Below, piece by piece: positions 12,093 through 24,832 of a stretch of DNA of 64,000 nt. The DNA is from Diplocarpon mali (taxonomy: Eukaryota; Ascomycota; Leotiomycetes; Helotiales; Drepanopezizaceae), in contig JAENRP010000212.1 in the NCBI GenBank assembly GCA_024741835.1, positions 1 through 64,000 on the forward strand, read 5' to 3'. The translations under genes were made by a program, and so were the position numbers. The first letter of the stretch is position 1, and every line of letters begins with the position of its first letter. The notes under the pieces are model-generated. The model was not told where the DNA came from. It worked only from the letters and a program-made list of their open reading frames with translations, and did not search any database.

Positions 12093-12960
12093 AGAAGAAG
12101 ACCAGACCGTGAGACTGGACCGGGCAAAGCGCACGGGGTCGTACGGTATACCGTAGCTGAGCTTGTTAACGCCGTCGCAGGCCTAGCGTGACCAAAACTG
12201 GGGCTGGACAGGGGTAGGTGACTGACGGGGGGGGGAAGAGCTGACTGGCTGGCCGAAGCTCGACGGGACAGGGGTACCCAGGCGGGAGGCGTGGCACTGG
12301 CTGGGGCGGGCGCGGACCCACAATCTGCGATCCACAACTCGTCTCTCCTCTCCCCCACATTATCGCGCTCTCGCCAAGGACCAGCTTAAAGCCGAAGACC
12401 GGGGGGCGGGATGACCACCTGCACGGCGGCCCACCCAACTAGGGTTAGTGCAGACGCCGCACTGAGCAGGTGATTGGGCCAAGGATGGTGGACGCCGGAG
12501 ACGCTTGTTGCATAGGGGTTTCGACAAGGGGGGCCGCACGCTTTGCACCCGACGCGGATTGACTCGGTACGTAATGAGAAATAAAGGGCACGGTACTGTA
12601 CCACTGCACCCAGCCCCCCCCGGTCGGGCGATGAGTCAGCAGCCCGGGACTCTCGCGCTGTTGAGGCCGGAGGCGGGAGGCGGCCAAGCGAGACTCTCCC
12701 TCGCCCCTCGTCGTACTCCTGCCCTCCGAGCTGGACTTCCGTCTCGCCACCCCGGAATGATCGCCTGAGGCTGGCTTCCTGCAGGCACGTGGCACATGAC
12801 TGATCCGGTGAGGTCGCCACCGGGGGCTGGGTGGAAGTGGTGCGGTGTCTCGGGGTCGGTACGGAGGAGAGAGAGAGAGAGAGAGAGCCGGGACGGACAG
12901 CTCATCCGTGGGACCGACTTGACTACTCCTGCTGCGACCAAATTCCTTTTCTTTTCCTTC

Positions 12961-13072
12961 TAAACTCCTCTCTTCTCTAAACTACTTCTTTTCCTTCTAA
13001 ACTCCTCTCTTCTCTAAACTACTTCTTTTCCTACTAAACTCCTCTCTTCTCTAAACTACTTCTCTCCTACTC
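12961..13072. repeat. 37-bp polypyrimidine tandem repeat, three copies
   Basis: The unit starting TAAACTCCTCTCTTCTC begins at 12961, 12998 and 13035, an exact 37-bp period. The third copy diverges at its end. Confidence 0.9.
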
Positions 13073-13819
13073 AACTCCTCCTCCTCCTCCACTACTACCA
13101 CCACTACAGTCCACCGACACGGCAGAGCTGGGCCGACATCTCGGTCCGGGCCTAGGTCGCCCGAGCCTTTCGCCGAACCTTTCGCCGCTCCCATATATAC
13201 ACTGTCGGTTCGTGCCAACGGGATCTACCTGCCGCCGGGCCCTCTCGGCTCTTCCACCGTCCGGCCGAGAACGTCGGTGCCAGTCCAGTCTATCATCCAG
13301 CTCCGGGTCCCGGCAGCTCTCTCTGCTCTCCATCGCCAGGTTACCTCTTACACCAAGTACCTCTCTCCGAGCTACTTACGCTACCTCCTTACTATGCCTA
13401 CCATGCCTACTATGCCTACTATGCCACTATATCCTACGATCCTACTATCCCCCCGAGCCAGAGCCAGAGCCAGGAAAGCGTCCCAGAATACGGGAAGGAA
13501 TGAACTGGAGAAGCGCAATCCCAACCCGGCTCAGGAGAGCCTGCAGCCTGCCCTTGCGAGGTTGAGACGCCCGTTCCGAGTGGATTTCCATCGCGATTCC
13601 TGCTTCGATTTCCATCTCTCCCCGTGGCCCGACGCTTTGTTTGGGTTAAGTTGGGCGGGTGCCGTGCGGGGCGTCGATGCAGGCATTCCGAGGCGTCTGC
13701 TGGGCTAAACTCAGCTCGGCTCGGCATGGAGGGGTCGTCGAGGGGCAGAATCCTGATCGTGACCACGACCCGCGGAGTCGATGTCCTGAGCCATATGTCC
13801 CACGGAATTGGCCAGTAGC

Positions 13820-13852
13820 CGTCGCCGCCGCCGCCGCCGCCGCCGCCGCCCC
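13820..13852. repeat. (GCC)n trinucleotide repeat
   Basis: About ten GCC/CGC units in a row. No gene context is evident. Confidence 0.9.
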
Positions 13853-15150
13853 ACCGGCGCTGTGGCCAGCAATCCTCGTCAACATCCTGCGCGTTACAAC
13901 TTGGTGTTACTGTACGCAACACGCAGCACCCGCAGGATAACGGCTGCCCCGATCCATGGTCCACGACCATTGGCTGAGCTCCTCGCATGGCCCTCGCATG
14001 GCCCTCGCAGGGGAAAGAAAAGAGGAAGAGAGGGAGATTTCCAAGGACCGCTGCGGGTCAGGTATCGTGAAATGCCTCATCAGCAGGGGTCGCATCGCAT
14101 CGCTTCGCTTCGCTTCGGGTAGTCAAAAACCGTCAGCCTGCATCCCCAGATGCCTCCATCTCCGAGGGTATGCGCAAATGCGCAACGGGGTAGCTCGGTC
14201 GCCCGTAGTCACGGGTATGGGTACCTGACGGTTACCTCTTGTGGGATAGGATCCCTTGTGGATTGCCACCGCGACGGCTGGTTCTTGGTCATACTGAGAC
14301 TTGTTCCTGGCAACAGAGGCCGGCCTGGCTCGTGCTAGGGAGGTCGGGAGGTCGGGAGGTAGGGAGGTAGGTACTGAAGGAGGTTCTTGGGAACCCGAGG
14401 TATCAAGCATCCAACCCGGAGCCGGAGCCGAAGGAGGTAATATTATCCCGTCGTTCATGTCGGCGGGTAACGAGCTGCCTGAGGCGCGCATCACCGGGCC
14501 GTCACGTTCCTATCCAGATCAGGTGCCAGCTAGCACCGCCGCCCAGCTGGAAGCTTCTCTCCAGACTCGAGGGAGTGTCTGAAATCATCTCATCTCACCT
14601 CACCTTATCTGACCTTGTCTTGCAGTACTGTGGCGTACCGTGGCGTACCTGACCTGACCTCGCCGACCCCCCTGCCCCCCTGCCCCCCTCGGTTGGGTTC
14701 ACAAGATGTGCACACTGAAAACGAGATGGCTCAAGGTTCGTTGATTCGTTGATTGGTTGATTCGTTGATTGATAATCTATGTCAGAGGAAGAGAGAGAGA
14801 GAGAGAGCGAATTCGAGTATAAAGAGTGTATGTGTATATGCCAAGACTACCACGTGATATAGTCCATGCCCCATCTACAGAGAGAGATATTCCTACACCC
14901 TCAAATGCCGTCTCCGCATAGATCCATCGACGGCACCCCGTCGTCCCCCGTGTGGTCAGGACTGTGGGAGGCCCATGCCCATGCCCGTGCTCTCGGTCAA
15001 TACTGTCCTCTGTATACCGGTGACGACTCTCCCCTCCTTCTCCGACAAACTCGGTACGGGACGGACTTGGGTTTCTCTCCCACGGCCTACCGACTCCTGC
15101 CCGCCTGCATCGCCCCCCCCCCCGTCATGCAGTACAGGCACCTGCAGCTG

Positions 15151-15185
15151 CACCTGCATCTGCATCTGCATCTGCATCTGCATGC
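15151..15185. repeat. (CTGCAT)n hexanucleotide repeat
   Basis: Four to five CTGCAT units preceded by related CACCTGCAG units. Confidence 0.9.
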
Positions 15186-17969
15186 CTCCTCTGCCCTCCC
15201 TCCCGAGTACAGTTCCTGTTACCTCTGCATGCCTCTTCCCTCCAGAGTGTGACGGGCAGCCTGCGGGCGCATCCCCTTCTGGCGATACTGCCGCACTCCA
15301 CCGCACTCTCGTGACAAAGTCCAGCGTGGTTGACAGGGGCCGGCTCGCAGGGCACGAGGGCCGTCCGGCACGCGCATATCACACACAGACTCACCCACGC
15401 TGCTTTGGCCTACGTTGCAAAGCCGGCTTGCCATGGTGGAGAGGGCGCACGTCGAGTGAGAGGTCTGCTATTCATAGAATAACCTTATCTCGAGCGCGAC
15501 CAAAAATAGAGCCGTGGCGGTGGGGAAACCAGTCGGAAAATCCGGTCGGAATCGCGGACAACAAAATGCGCTGTATATGCCCCCTCCCCCCTCCTCCGGC
15601 CAAACGTGCGAGGTGCAATTACTGCCCGCATCACGCTCCCCCGAGTCGATAGCCACGAGTCCACACCTAGACAGACGAGGGGAGACCGGAGCGCGGACGT
15701 CGTGCGGCTCTCGGCGGGGCGATTCTGCCGCGCGGCGTCTCCAACCGATGCCGATCCCGATGCCGCCCTGGCCGGACCGGTGAGCGTCGCTCCGAGGTGG
15801 GCCCGGGAGCTGTTGGGGACCCTGGCCGGTCGGGCCGAGTAGCCGCTGCCGGGAGGAAAACAGCCCAAGCGGAGCATACGACCCTACCGACCGACCGACC
15901 GACCGACCACATCAACCCCCTCGCCTCCGAGGCAGAACCGTAGTCAGCCTCCGACCGGACGTGGAGATCTCAAGAGGAAAGTGTAGGAATATAGTGATCG
16001 GGGTCACATGTAGGGCATATGATGAGAGTGAAGCAGGAGAGTGAATCTCAGGGATACGTGATGGTCTTGGCATAGGATGCCCTCGAGTACTTGTGTGTCT
16101 CTCTCTCTCTCTCCCCTCTTACATGGATCATAAACAACTACAACCAGAATCCAATCAGACCTTTTCAGTGCGCACCTGGTGAAACCAATAGAGAGCTTGC
16201 ATGTCAGATTCTCCGGGTCAAGAGCCTGCTGGCAGTCTGTAAGCAATCCGGTACCCCGTTAGTACTATGCCTCATGCCCCCAGACCCGGCAAGAGATGCT
16301 CTCTCTTTCGCCCCACCCGGCTCGAGGGAAGGGGACAGAAAAGGGGCAGTAGGGTGGGTCGAACGTGGAGAAGCGGCTCTCACCCCCGCCCCTCCTTTCC
16401 TGGGGAAGGCCGGGGAAGGCCGGGGAAAGCCGGGGGAGCCCTGACATGCTTTTGCGGGCAAGGTTGGCCGGGGCCGTGATGGAAGCATATGTATATGAGG
16501 GACCTACAACTACATCGCACATCGCCAGCGGGCCGGGATCATGTGAGTTTGCTGCCACCGCACGACGAACGGCGTCGTGGTGCGATTATCAGCAACCCCC
16601 CTTGGGATCGTATACAGCCACCTGCTGCTCAGATCGCTGCCACACTCGTCCTCGAGCGTGCGGTGCAGGGGCACGTCGATGGGGGAGAGCGGACGGAACT
16701 TGTCACGGGGTAAGGTTAGGTTCACGGCCAGTTTCATCTCGTGGAAGGCGAGCGTCGAAGGATGAGAGATGCCCTCGTCGTCGGTCCGCGCGCAGGCGTT
16801 GCTTTGCAGGGGGTCTCGAGGTCCTGTGAGCAGCGAGGACGACTCCGTGATGAAACGCCGGGTGGAGCGTCAATTCCAGAGAAAAGAGAAGCGTGAGGGG
16901 ATTAACATACTGGTCCCTGAGACACGGGAGCCTGCGAGCGGGCGCACCGACGCCCACTCTCGATTGTGTGGGCCATGTACGCGGTGGGGTTCGTGCAAGA
17001 CGGAGTTCCGCGTCGGTGTCGACGTCGAGTCACAGGGCGACAGGAGAAGCTCGCGGCGTGGCCCTGGCGGCGAACCGTAACTCGCGAGAAGACGGCACGC
17101 ATGTCCCTTGGTGCTCCGCGGGGTGCACGCGCCCCTCGGATTCCTCTCAACACCATGCGTCTAGGGACTTTGGAAAAAAAGGTGCAACCGCAAGGGCCCT
17201 GCTCTCAGCCGAGACAGGATCACGCGTATCAGCTATCCTTGGGAGAGTATGTACTCTACGACGTGGGAGTATAAGACTCGACATACGGTACCGCCCTCCT
17301 TCTGCTCGCTCCCCCGGACATACACGTCTCTTAGGTAACGTGTACGTACGAGTATTGCATGGGATGGGGGTGGAATGGGATCCATGGTATATAGTATGGG
17401 ATGGGATGATATGATATGATGAGTACGGCTACAGCGGAGTGGAGCACAGCCCCGTGAAGACCGCTCCCACGGGATGGCAGTCTAGCTGCGATCAGTCTAG
17501 CGGCGATCAGTCTAGCCTCGTAGGACAGTCTAGACTACAAGCGGCAACATCTTCGCAGACCGGCGACGAGCCGCTTATCGGCGGCTTCCATCCCTGCTTG
17601 GGAAGCGACTCGTCGATGCCGTTGTGCCGGGGAGGACGGCGCTTGTCTCCCCCTGTACAGCGTGGGGCGGAATGCGATGTCTGGGTCGCACGCTTGGGAA
17701 TTCCCCAAGTCACGGGGAAAAGTCACGGGGAAAAATCGCGGGAAAAAGGCGCGGGAAAGCGGCTGGAACGCAAGCACGGATCCTCGTCGCGCTCAACTAC
17801 CGAAACATGCCCGGCCGCTGGGCTTGGAGCTCAACTCGGCATCTCTCTGATTCGACAGCTCCGTTGCCGGCACGTGATCTGGACTCGACGGTTATTATTG
17901 TATGCGAAACCTCCGTTGCGTCGGCGCTGGGGTCAGTCCGGCACTCCCTGGACTGGGCTCCGCGTTGGA

Positions 17970-18075
17970 ATGAATACTTGGAATCGATACTTGGAATTAA
18001 TACTGGAATGAATACTTAATCAATACTTAATCAATACTGGAATGAATACTTAATCAATACTTGAATCAGTACTTT
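17970..18075. repeat. AATACTTAATC-type short tandem repeat
   Basis: An AT-rich island in GC-rich DNA. AATACTTAATC and AATACTGGAATG units alternate for about 100 bp. Confidence 0.8.
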
Positions 18076-18777
18076 CGAGTCGAGCCATCAGCCGTCGAGT
18101 ACGGGCCGTGGGAACCCTTCCATGGGAGAGCAACAAGGAAAGAGTCGGATTTGCCAACATCAAGTTCCACACCATGCTTTCCCGTGCAGTCGAGACCCAC
18201 GCCGACTCGCTCCAGGGAGAAGATCCCATATGACCGTAGATCTCCAGGCCCAAACCTGGCCAGCCGGTCTGCGGTGCTCTCCAGCCAAGCCAGTCACTCT
18301 GCGGTCCCAGCCCTTCCGTCCCCAAAGCCGCCTAATTCTCCCTCTCCACGCCGTCGCCGCCAACCTTCGTGGATGACACGGCCGTGACAGAGCAGCAACC
18401 CAAGCCAAGCCTGGGCCGCCGGCCTCTCGCACCGGGTAGAGCGCTCGCACAGCACCACGAGCAATGCCCGGTACGCGAGGAGACAAGGGCCACATCGACG
18501 CCCCCCCAGGAAAAAGCGACCCTCGCTGAGATACCCAGGCTTCTGCCCCGGATTTCCAGATCTCGCTCCGGCTTGCTTCGGTCCAGGCACCCTACGACTC
18601 CCCTCTCCTGGACGCGGGCATTCCTGTAGATGTTGACGTGGGCGAGGCGCAGTACAGAGCAAGGCTCTGATTGCCGGGCAGTCAGGTCGGCGCAGACGAA
18701 GGACCGATTGTCGTAGTCCCATCTCCCTCCTGCGGAAAATGGAGAGTGGGACGTGCGAAGCAGACTCCGGGAGTTGA

Positions 18778-18880
18778 TCACGTGACCCGTAGCTAGACCT
18801 GAACGTGACTTTTACGTCCCGCAGCGCGTAAGTGGAGATGCAGGAGCAACTGCATATACAAGTCACGTCGTAGTCACGTG
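18778..18880. promoter_or_regulatory. Cluster of TCACGTG/TCACGT sites
   Basis: TCACGTGA at 18778-18785 and TCACGTG at 18874-18880 lie within about 100 bp, with AGTCACGTC between them. CACGTG is the core bound by fungal bHLH factors (for example Cbf1/Pho4/SREBP types). No gene is recognised next to it. Confidence 0.3.
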
Positions 18881-19765
18881 GGCATATGATCTAAGCAGCC
18901 TAGCTTTGGCACGAGCCTCGGCGGGTAGCATATAATGGCCCTGCCAGCCACCCTCCCCACAGCCTAGACACCACTGAATACACATACGGGAAGCCCTATT
19001 TGCGCAGAGCCTCGCCCTCCCAGTGATCCCGACAGGACAGGCTCGATCCAACCATGACGCTGCGGGCAGGTAGTAGCACGGTACGCGCCAGGTACGCAGG
19101 ACACGTGCAGCCAGCCTCACGCCGATCTAAACGGGTCTTTGTTTCCCAGGTAGTCCTCGCTCGGGCATCGGGCCTCGCCTCTCCGTCGGCGCAGCGGCCC
19201 TTGATGTTGATAAGTGTGGTGTTTTTGCTGCGGGGGGTCCGTTCCCAAAGCGATGCATGCGGCAGAGCGACGGGGCCCGACTCGCGACCGCGGTGCGAGG
19301 TGGGAGGGCTGATGGCATGGAGAAGCACTTGCGTCGGGCCTTTTTCCTCTCTCTTCCTTCTCTCTTCCTTCTCTTTTGCTAGGGTAGATACGCCTGCAGC
19401 TACCTACCCTACGTACACCCAACAGCTATCATACCATCTCCCTGCTCGGCTCCGCGGGGCCCCGCTCCGCTCACTCGCTTAAACAAAGGGGGCTCGCTTG
19501 CGCGAGGGGGAGAGGCTTTGTTGACATCGACAACCCTAGCCCTAAGCTGAACAACATGGAAAAGGTGTTTCGGCACGAAGTAGGAGGTGGTGAGTGCTCG
19601 GCGGTCAGAGTCGGTTCTGCTCGAATCACTACTAAATATGGTGCAGCAAAACTTCAGTTGTTTCATCTTCCTTAGTAATCATGTCTTAAAGAGGGTATCT
19701 TTTTAGCTGGAGCTCATAATTCGTACACTCAACGCCCAACGCCGCCTTTAATACCACCACTGAAA

Positions 19766-21427
19766 TCAAGGGAGGGGGAGTTTCTTATCGAATTTGACCA
19801 ATTCACTCCCGTATCCCCCATAGCCAATAGCATGACGATCATCATCGATGACTCGAGCACACTCCAGGAGAAGCCGGTAGGAATAGATCTTGGAGCATTC
19901 AGCAGAAAGTTCTCCAATAGCTGGAACGCGTACAGCTCACCTCAATATCCCCACGTCTAAGCATCTTCTCAGCCCACTCTCTGTCCTATCGTCCCAGGGA
20001 GCGAAATGCCTGCATGCGAACCGTCGCGAGTCGTGCCACTCCCTGAAGATGGTACTTTTCATGCCTAAACTCTTGCTGGGCAGGAAGGCGAACCATCGTC
20101 CGGAAAAGGAGTGGCCGTCAACGTCGACGAGGAACTTGGACAAGAACTGCTCGCTCATAGTCGTTTTATTCTTGTGGGCGATAAACTCGCCCAAGAAGTT
20201 GCAATCGGGTAGGCAGGATATACATGCCGTGAATCCAACATCAGTGTGCCTCCGAGCAAACTCGCTAACTTGGAAACCATCAAGGGATTGATATGAACCT
20301 TTCAGTTCCGGGTCTTCGCTAAGAGTCCCAACTGCTCTACTCGACATGACAGCTGCATTGGTCAGGAGCACAAGCCGAGCTCTGTGCATTTCCTTCCAAT
20401 TTTCAACCGTGTTGGCCCCGCCCGAATTCACCCCTCTCCAAGAGACATCTCTCTTGTCATCCCAGTCCACATCATAGTCAGAGTCGTAGGCGTATCGACT
20501 ATCCTTCTTGGCGTACATGTTTCCAGGAGACAGGATATCACTATTGATACTGGTTTTGCACTCTCCGAAGACCGGAAGGAGCTATCTGTTCGGTATCATT
20601 GAACTCGGAGCAATTTAGAGCCTGTGTTTATCTTTCATCTCAAGTCCAATAATGCAGAAATCTGAGGACCGGTTGAATTTTGTCACAAACCTATGGATAT
20701 CCCGGTATGATTCCGCGAGACTCAATTTGCCGTTTCTGGCGGGCGAGGTCGGTGGGCATGCTCCCTTTGCAGTAGCCATTTATTACGTCCTCGCGCTATC
20801 GAAAATATTGGGATTGATAGCTTCAGAGGTATCGTTGTCGTAAAACCCTGTCATGTTTCGGGACCATTGGCTCAAAGGTCCCGGGAAGATTTGCCGGTTG
20901 GCAGCTCCGAGTGATGACAATTCCTGCATATCATGCCGTGGTAAAACCACCCGCGGCTGATCGAGTACATTTATTGCGATATGCATATCAGGTAAAAGGT
21001 AGACGAATGGCTGGATAGTCTGCGCGAATGTTTCTATTCGCCAGTTTGCATTGGTCATCATCCAGACTTTCTTCTCTCGAAGATGGAGCCCTTTTATGGC
21101 GTGGCTGGAATCTTTATATACGCGCAGCCAGCTGCTGGGTGATTGTCGGCCCAACGCCCCAAAGAGGTCGAAGGTCATCCATAATCTGGCCAATTCGTCG
21201 ATGTTATAAACTTTCCTTTCACCCGCAAACTGATACATTTAGTTGAACCCGGGTGGGGGGTACCTGCCGTACTTCTTTCGATACTTCGCCACGGTATCGC
21301 TGAAACTGCTGGATATTGCACTGTTAAATTTTGCCCAAGCTGTATCCGCCTGTCTCATCAGAGTAGCGATTGGGTGGTCGTCGTTGTACCAGCGTGTTCT
21401 GCAAATAGCCCGCTGTCTTCGTGCCAA
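19766..21427 (-). pseudogene. GT90 (CAP10-type) glycosyltransferase, inactivated by five in-frame stops
   Basis: Reading one frame from 21427 down to 19941, then an intron (19940-19889), then 19888-19766, gives a recognisable fungal GT90/CAP10 protein (PF05686). Visible blocks are KKYGRYPPPGFN, MYQFAGERKVYNIDE, GACPPTSPARNGK, LLPVFGECKTSINSDIL, DVDWDDKRDVSWRG, FLVDVDGHSFSGRWFAFL and IFREWHDSR, with IYSYRLLLECARVIDDDR in the last exon. Family members are Golgi xylosyl/glycosyl-transferases. Stops interrupt the frame at 21241-21239, 20785-20783, 20782-20780, 20617-20615 (all TAA) and 20584-20582 (TAG). There are no frameshifts. Every stop is one C-to-T change from CAA or CAG. A further TAA lies upstream at 21436-21434. 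The N-terminal membrane anchor is not recognisable. The pattern fits RIP damage. Confidence 0.85.
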
Positions 21428-22029
21428 ACAGGCTTAATTCGACGAAAATATCAGCGGCTGTTCATGAGGTGAAAATGGTTGGAAGCCTTTTGACTCACCC
21501 TTTCATTCTAAGCTAATTCGTCGTGGAGTCCTGGAAGAGGCAACGTGATGTGATTAATCTTCGACAGAACATCCGAGCCTGAAAAGCTGAAAGCGGAAAA
21601 AATTCAAGAGAAGACAGACAGAGGCGGCAGTGGCCAACACGAGAAGTACTCGCCGTTTTTCCTTGGTGAGATCCGATATGTTTGATCTTCAGGTCTCTCC
21701 CAAAGCTACTGTGGATGATCCCGATTGGGAGATTACGCTCGAAATGATCGACTCAGAAGAACTCGCGTCGGGTACCGCCACTATGGTGCGAGTAGATTGG
21801 ATCTCACTTGGAAATCCTCAAATGCGACATGTGCGAGAGTATATTGACAAACGGCGCATGAGTACAGCCTCGTGTAGTAGCCTCGACGAAATAAACAGGG
21901 GCGAGTAATTGACCAATCGTTTCATACCAGCAAGAGCGGCAGGGGGCTTCAGAAAAGCGGCACTAGACTTTTGGACGAGTCGATAGACAAAATTCATGAG
22001 AGGGTGATTACGACATACCAGTGACAGCA
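21428..22029. other. Divergent intergenic region
   Basis: About 600 bp between the GT90 pseudogene and the ribosomal protein gene. A 92-codon plus-strand frame at 21630-21908 has an ordinary composition but no recognisable motif; I do not call it a gene. Confidence 0.4.
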
Positions 22030-22980
22030 ATGCCTCCCCGGTTACCAGCGCTGACGGCGTGCTGCCGCACAGTACCTAATCCTTCGCAGCCATTTTCAGC
22101 CTTTCTGCTGCCCTTCTTACAGGCTCGCAATGCCTCTATTTTAGCCAGCCTCTCGGACAATCCAGGAGCATACAATAAGCGTATTCGACGTGGTCGAGGT
22201 CCTTCGTCGGGCAAGGGAAAGACATCAGGGAGGGGCCATAAGGGTCAGAAGGCGCATGGAAAGGTTCCAGCACGTTTCCAGGGTGGTCAAACACCACAAG
22301 AGATTGTTCATGGAGTTAGGGGCTTTGAGAACCAGTTCGTCCTACAATCTGAAGTGACAGGGATCACGAGTAATAGCTGATTTGCTCCCAGATTCTCAGT
22401 CGAGATGTCCCCAATCAATCTTAACAAAATTCAAGACTGGATTGACCAAGGGCGACTGGATCCTACCCAGCCCATCACCCTGAAGGAACTGGTCGAAACC
22501 CGTTGTCTCCATGGCATCAAGGATGGAGTGAAGCTGCTGGCGAGAGGGAAGGAGGAGTTCAAGTCTCCAATCAATATTCTGGTCTCAAGAGCATCCGCTG
22601 AGGCCATTGCGGCAGTTGAGGCAGCTGGTGGCAAGGTCACTACTAGATATTACACGAAGCAATCTATCAAGCGGATCCTGAAGGGCGAGTCAGAATCGGG
22701 CTTCACACCTTTTGCTATGACGCCTCCGTCAGCAGAGGGAGGATCCCCGATATTGTCTGCAGTGGCAAACTCGTCCCCATTCAAATATCGTCTGCCTGAC
22801 CCAACGAGTCGTAAGGACCTGGAATACTACCGGGATCCAGCACATAGAGGTTATCTGAGCCATTTGGTCGAAGAGGGCCACAGTCCAAGTTTGTTCTTCA
22901 AGACGCCTGGCATGGGCACGAAGCGGAGGCTCAAGAAGGCTGGAAAGACAACCGAAGCGGGCGAGAACAAGCTATGGTAG
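22030..22980 (+). CDS. MRPL10: Mitochondrial large ribosomal subunit protein uL15m
   Basis: Exons 22030-22334 and 22392-22980 give 297 residues. The N-terminus ([17 protein letters not shown]...) is Arg/Ala/Ser-rich without acids, as in a mitochondrial targeting peptide. It is followed by the uL15 signature: a basic glycine-rich loop [20 protein letters not shown] then KGQKAHG and FQGGQTP. Exon 2 continues [20 protein letters not shown] and a C-terminal rRNA-binding L15 core containing [20 protein letters not shown]. The length suits the fungal mitochondrial family (bacterial L15 is about 145 residues; fungal forms have a C-terminal extension). The 57-nt intron has donor GTTCGT. It is a structural component of the 54S mitoribosomal subunit. 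Confidence 0.93.
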
Positions 22981-24832
22981 AGAGTGGGCAACCCCATTGT
23001 CTGTTGTGTACAAGAGACCTTGTAGAGTATGTGCAGGGTGTTGAACAAATATAAACGTCCGTCGGGGACTTTCCTTATTTGGCTTACCAAAGGTTTTTAG
23101 ACAGATCCAAGTGGGTTATATAGTTCTTTGTTTGCTACCTGTCCATGCTGTTTGCTTTGCTGCCTGCTGACTGATGAGGACACGGCTAATTGTACAAACG
23201 AGACTGGTTGGTCCTGGCACAGAGGCAGAGTGATTTCAATACCATCTCAGTGGTCAGCCAATTCTCTAGTATCTTCATTTGTGAATGGCTAAGTGATTGA
23301 CTCGAACGACGTTACAATCATCGGGCAGTTGTTCGCGGGTATCAGACAAGCCTTTCTCAACAGCCAGTCGATTCTGGGCGTTGGAAAAGGATCCTGCCTG
23401 ACAATCGGGTAGTTATATTGCTTTGGAGCAGGTCATTGAATTTGGCTTCAGAGATGTCCAAACTAACACTCTCTCACTAAGGTCTCGCCCGTTGCTTGTT
23501 CTGGTATCACCATTGCAGCAGGGATTTGGAGGGCGTACAGACACATGGCTTACCAAGCGCAACATCTAATCTCTATAATTCTTCAGGCAAGGCTTTCTCT
23601 CGCCTCGAAATCAACAACTCAAAGGTGTTGAAATACGAGACAAGGGGTCCTTGATCGGCATTTGTCGAGGTGCTTACCTGATACGAACAAGCACATCGCC
23701 GCCTACACAGTTTTGTTGCGACCTTTTAGATGGTATTATTTCTTATTTGAGCTTCAGCGGGCACCTCACCCATCTACCAGGACTCTCGCTATCAAAAAAG
23801 TTAAAACTTGGCGCAGAAGTCACAGCTTGTGGAGTGGCAGGGAATCTTCTCTCTTGGTTTGTCGTTAGCAGTTGCAGCAGGCGGAAGACATTCGTCCAAG
23901 TAATAGTAGTGCTTACTCCCATCTCTCTGCTAAGATCATCGACGCCGTCCCAAGTGGTGCTGGCATAGGTTTCAGGCTTCACTCACAGTAGTGTAAAACT
24001 AATTCTATATTATGGAAGTCGGAGCTATGGCTTTCTACATCATGGTGGGGGTCTCAGCATCTAGCCTATAAGAAAACGGGCTCTTTAGTAAACAATATGT
24101 ATTTGGCATTACTATGAACTCGCTATGCTATAATTGATAAATGTTTTGACGCCTTGAAAGGGATGGCCAAGTTTTGTTCGCTGTTATGGGTGCCAGTTCC
24201 ATTCCCAGTAGCTTCTTTTATATTCAAGGGCTAGAGGGGAGGCGTTCGCAGAAATTGATGCACTGTTCACAGCAAATTTGGCAGCATAGAGAATAATCGA
24301 CGGTAAGCCTTAAGGACATAACTATGTCTAAGATTGTAAATGCATGTGGAAAGGACCCGTAACTAGATGACAATAATTAGCAGATGTAATGTTATATAAT
24401 ACGTCAGGTGCACAGTTGTGATATGTGTTCAGGAAAACGTTTATACAGCATTCGCATCTTGTGCGTCTGAGTGAGCTGGGTGTAACGTCATGTTGCTCAT
24501 CATGATATTAAATGTGTAGAGGGAGGAGATGGCGCTTACCAACGAGGGAGGATTACTCAATGAGTATCTCTGAACGGAAAATACCAGAGAATTTCACCTC
24601 GAGCATGCCAGGATTCTGAAGCAAGGCTTCAAGACACTTGATCAAAAGTTATTGAATGACCACCAGGTCATGGTTATGTACACGAAGGGAGGAATGCGAA
24701 GAGAGAAGATGAATTTTATTTGTTAATTAAAGCTCGGACTATGAGTACAAGCGCGCTTCCCGTTTCCCCCACTCAAGACAAAATTAAATCCACCCCGCCG
24801 CAACGGCCTCAACATCTTGACGACTAAAAACA
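22981..24832. other. Intergenic, AT-rich, no gene recognised
   Basis: About 1.85 kb with only short frames of no visible similarity. Base composition is clearly more AT-rich than the flanking coding sequence. Confidence 0.5.

Larger units (their letters stand above)
11360..19765. other. 8.4-kb GC-rich gene-poor region
   Basis: Despite dozens of overlapping open frames on both strands, I see no conserved motif, no consistent exon chain and no codon pattern like that of the neighbouring genes. The frames are Arg/Pro/Ser-rich by-products of high GC. The first 1-3 kb carries purine/pyrimidine tracts typical of long fungal regulatory-gene promoters and is probably the 5' region of the transcription factor. 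Simple repeats within it are listed separately. A fast-evolving small gene or non-coding RNA cannot be excluded. Confidence 0.5.

Noticed and set aside
20780..20785. A 22-nt micro-intron to bypass the double stop in the GT90 gene
   Set aside because: Too short for a spliceosomal intron, and the frame continues perfectly through the stops, which fits point mutation better.
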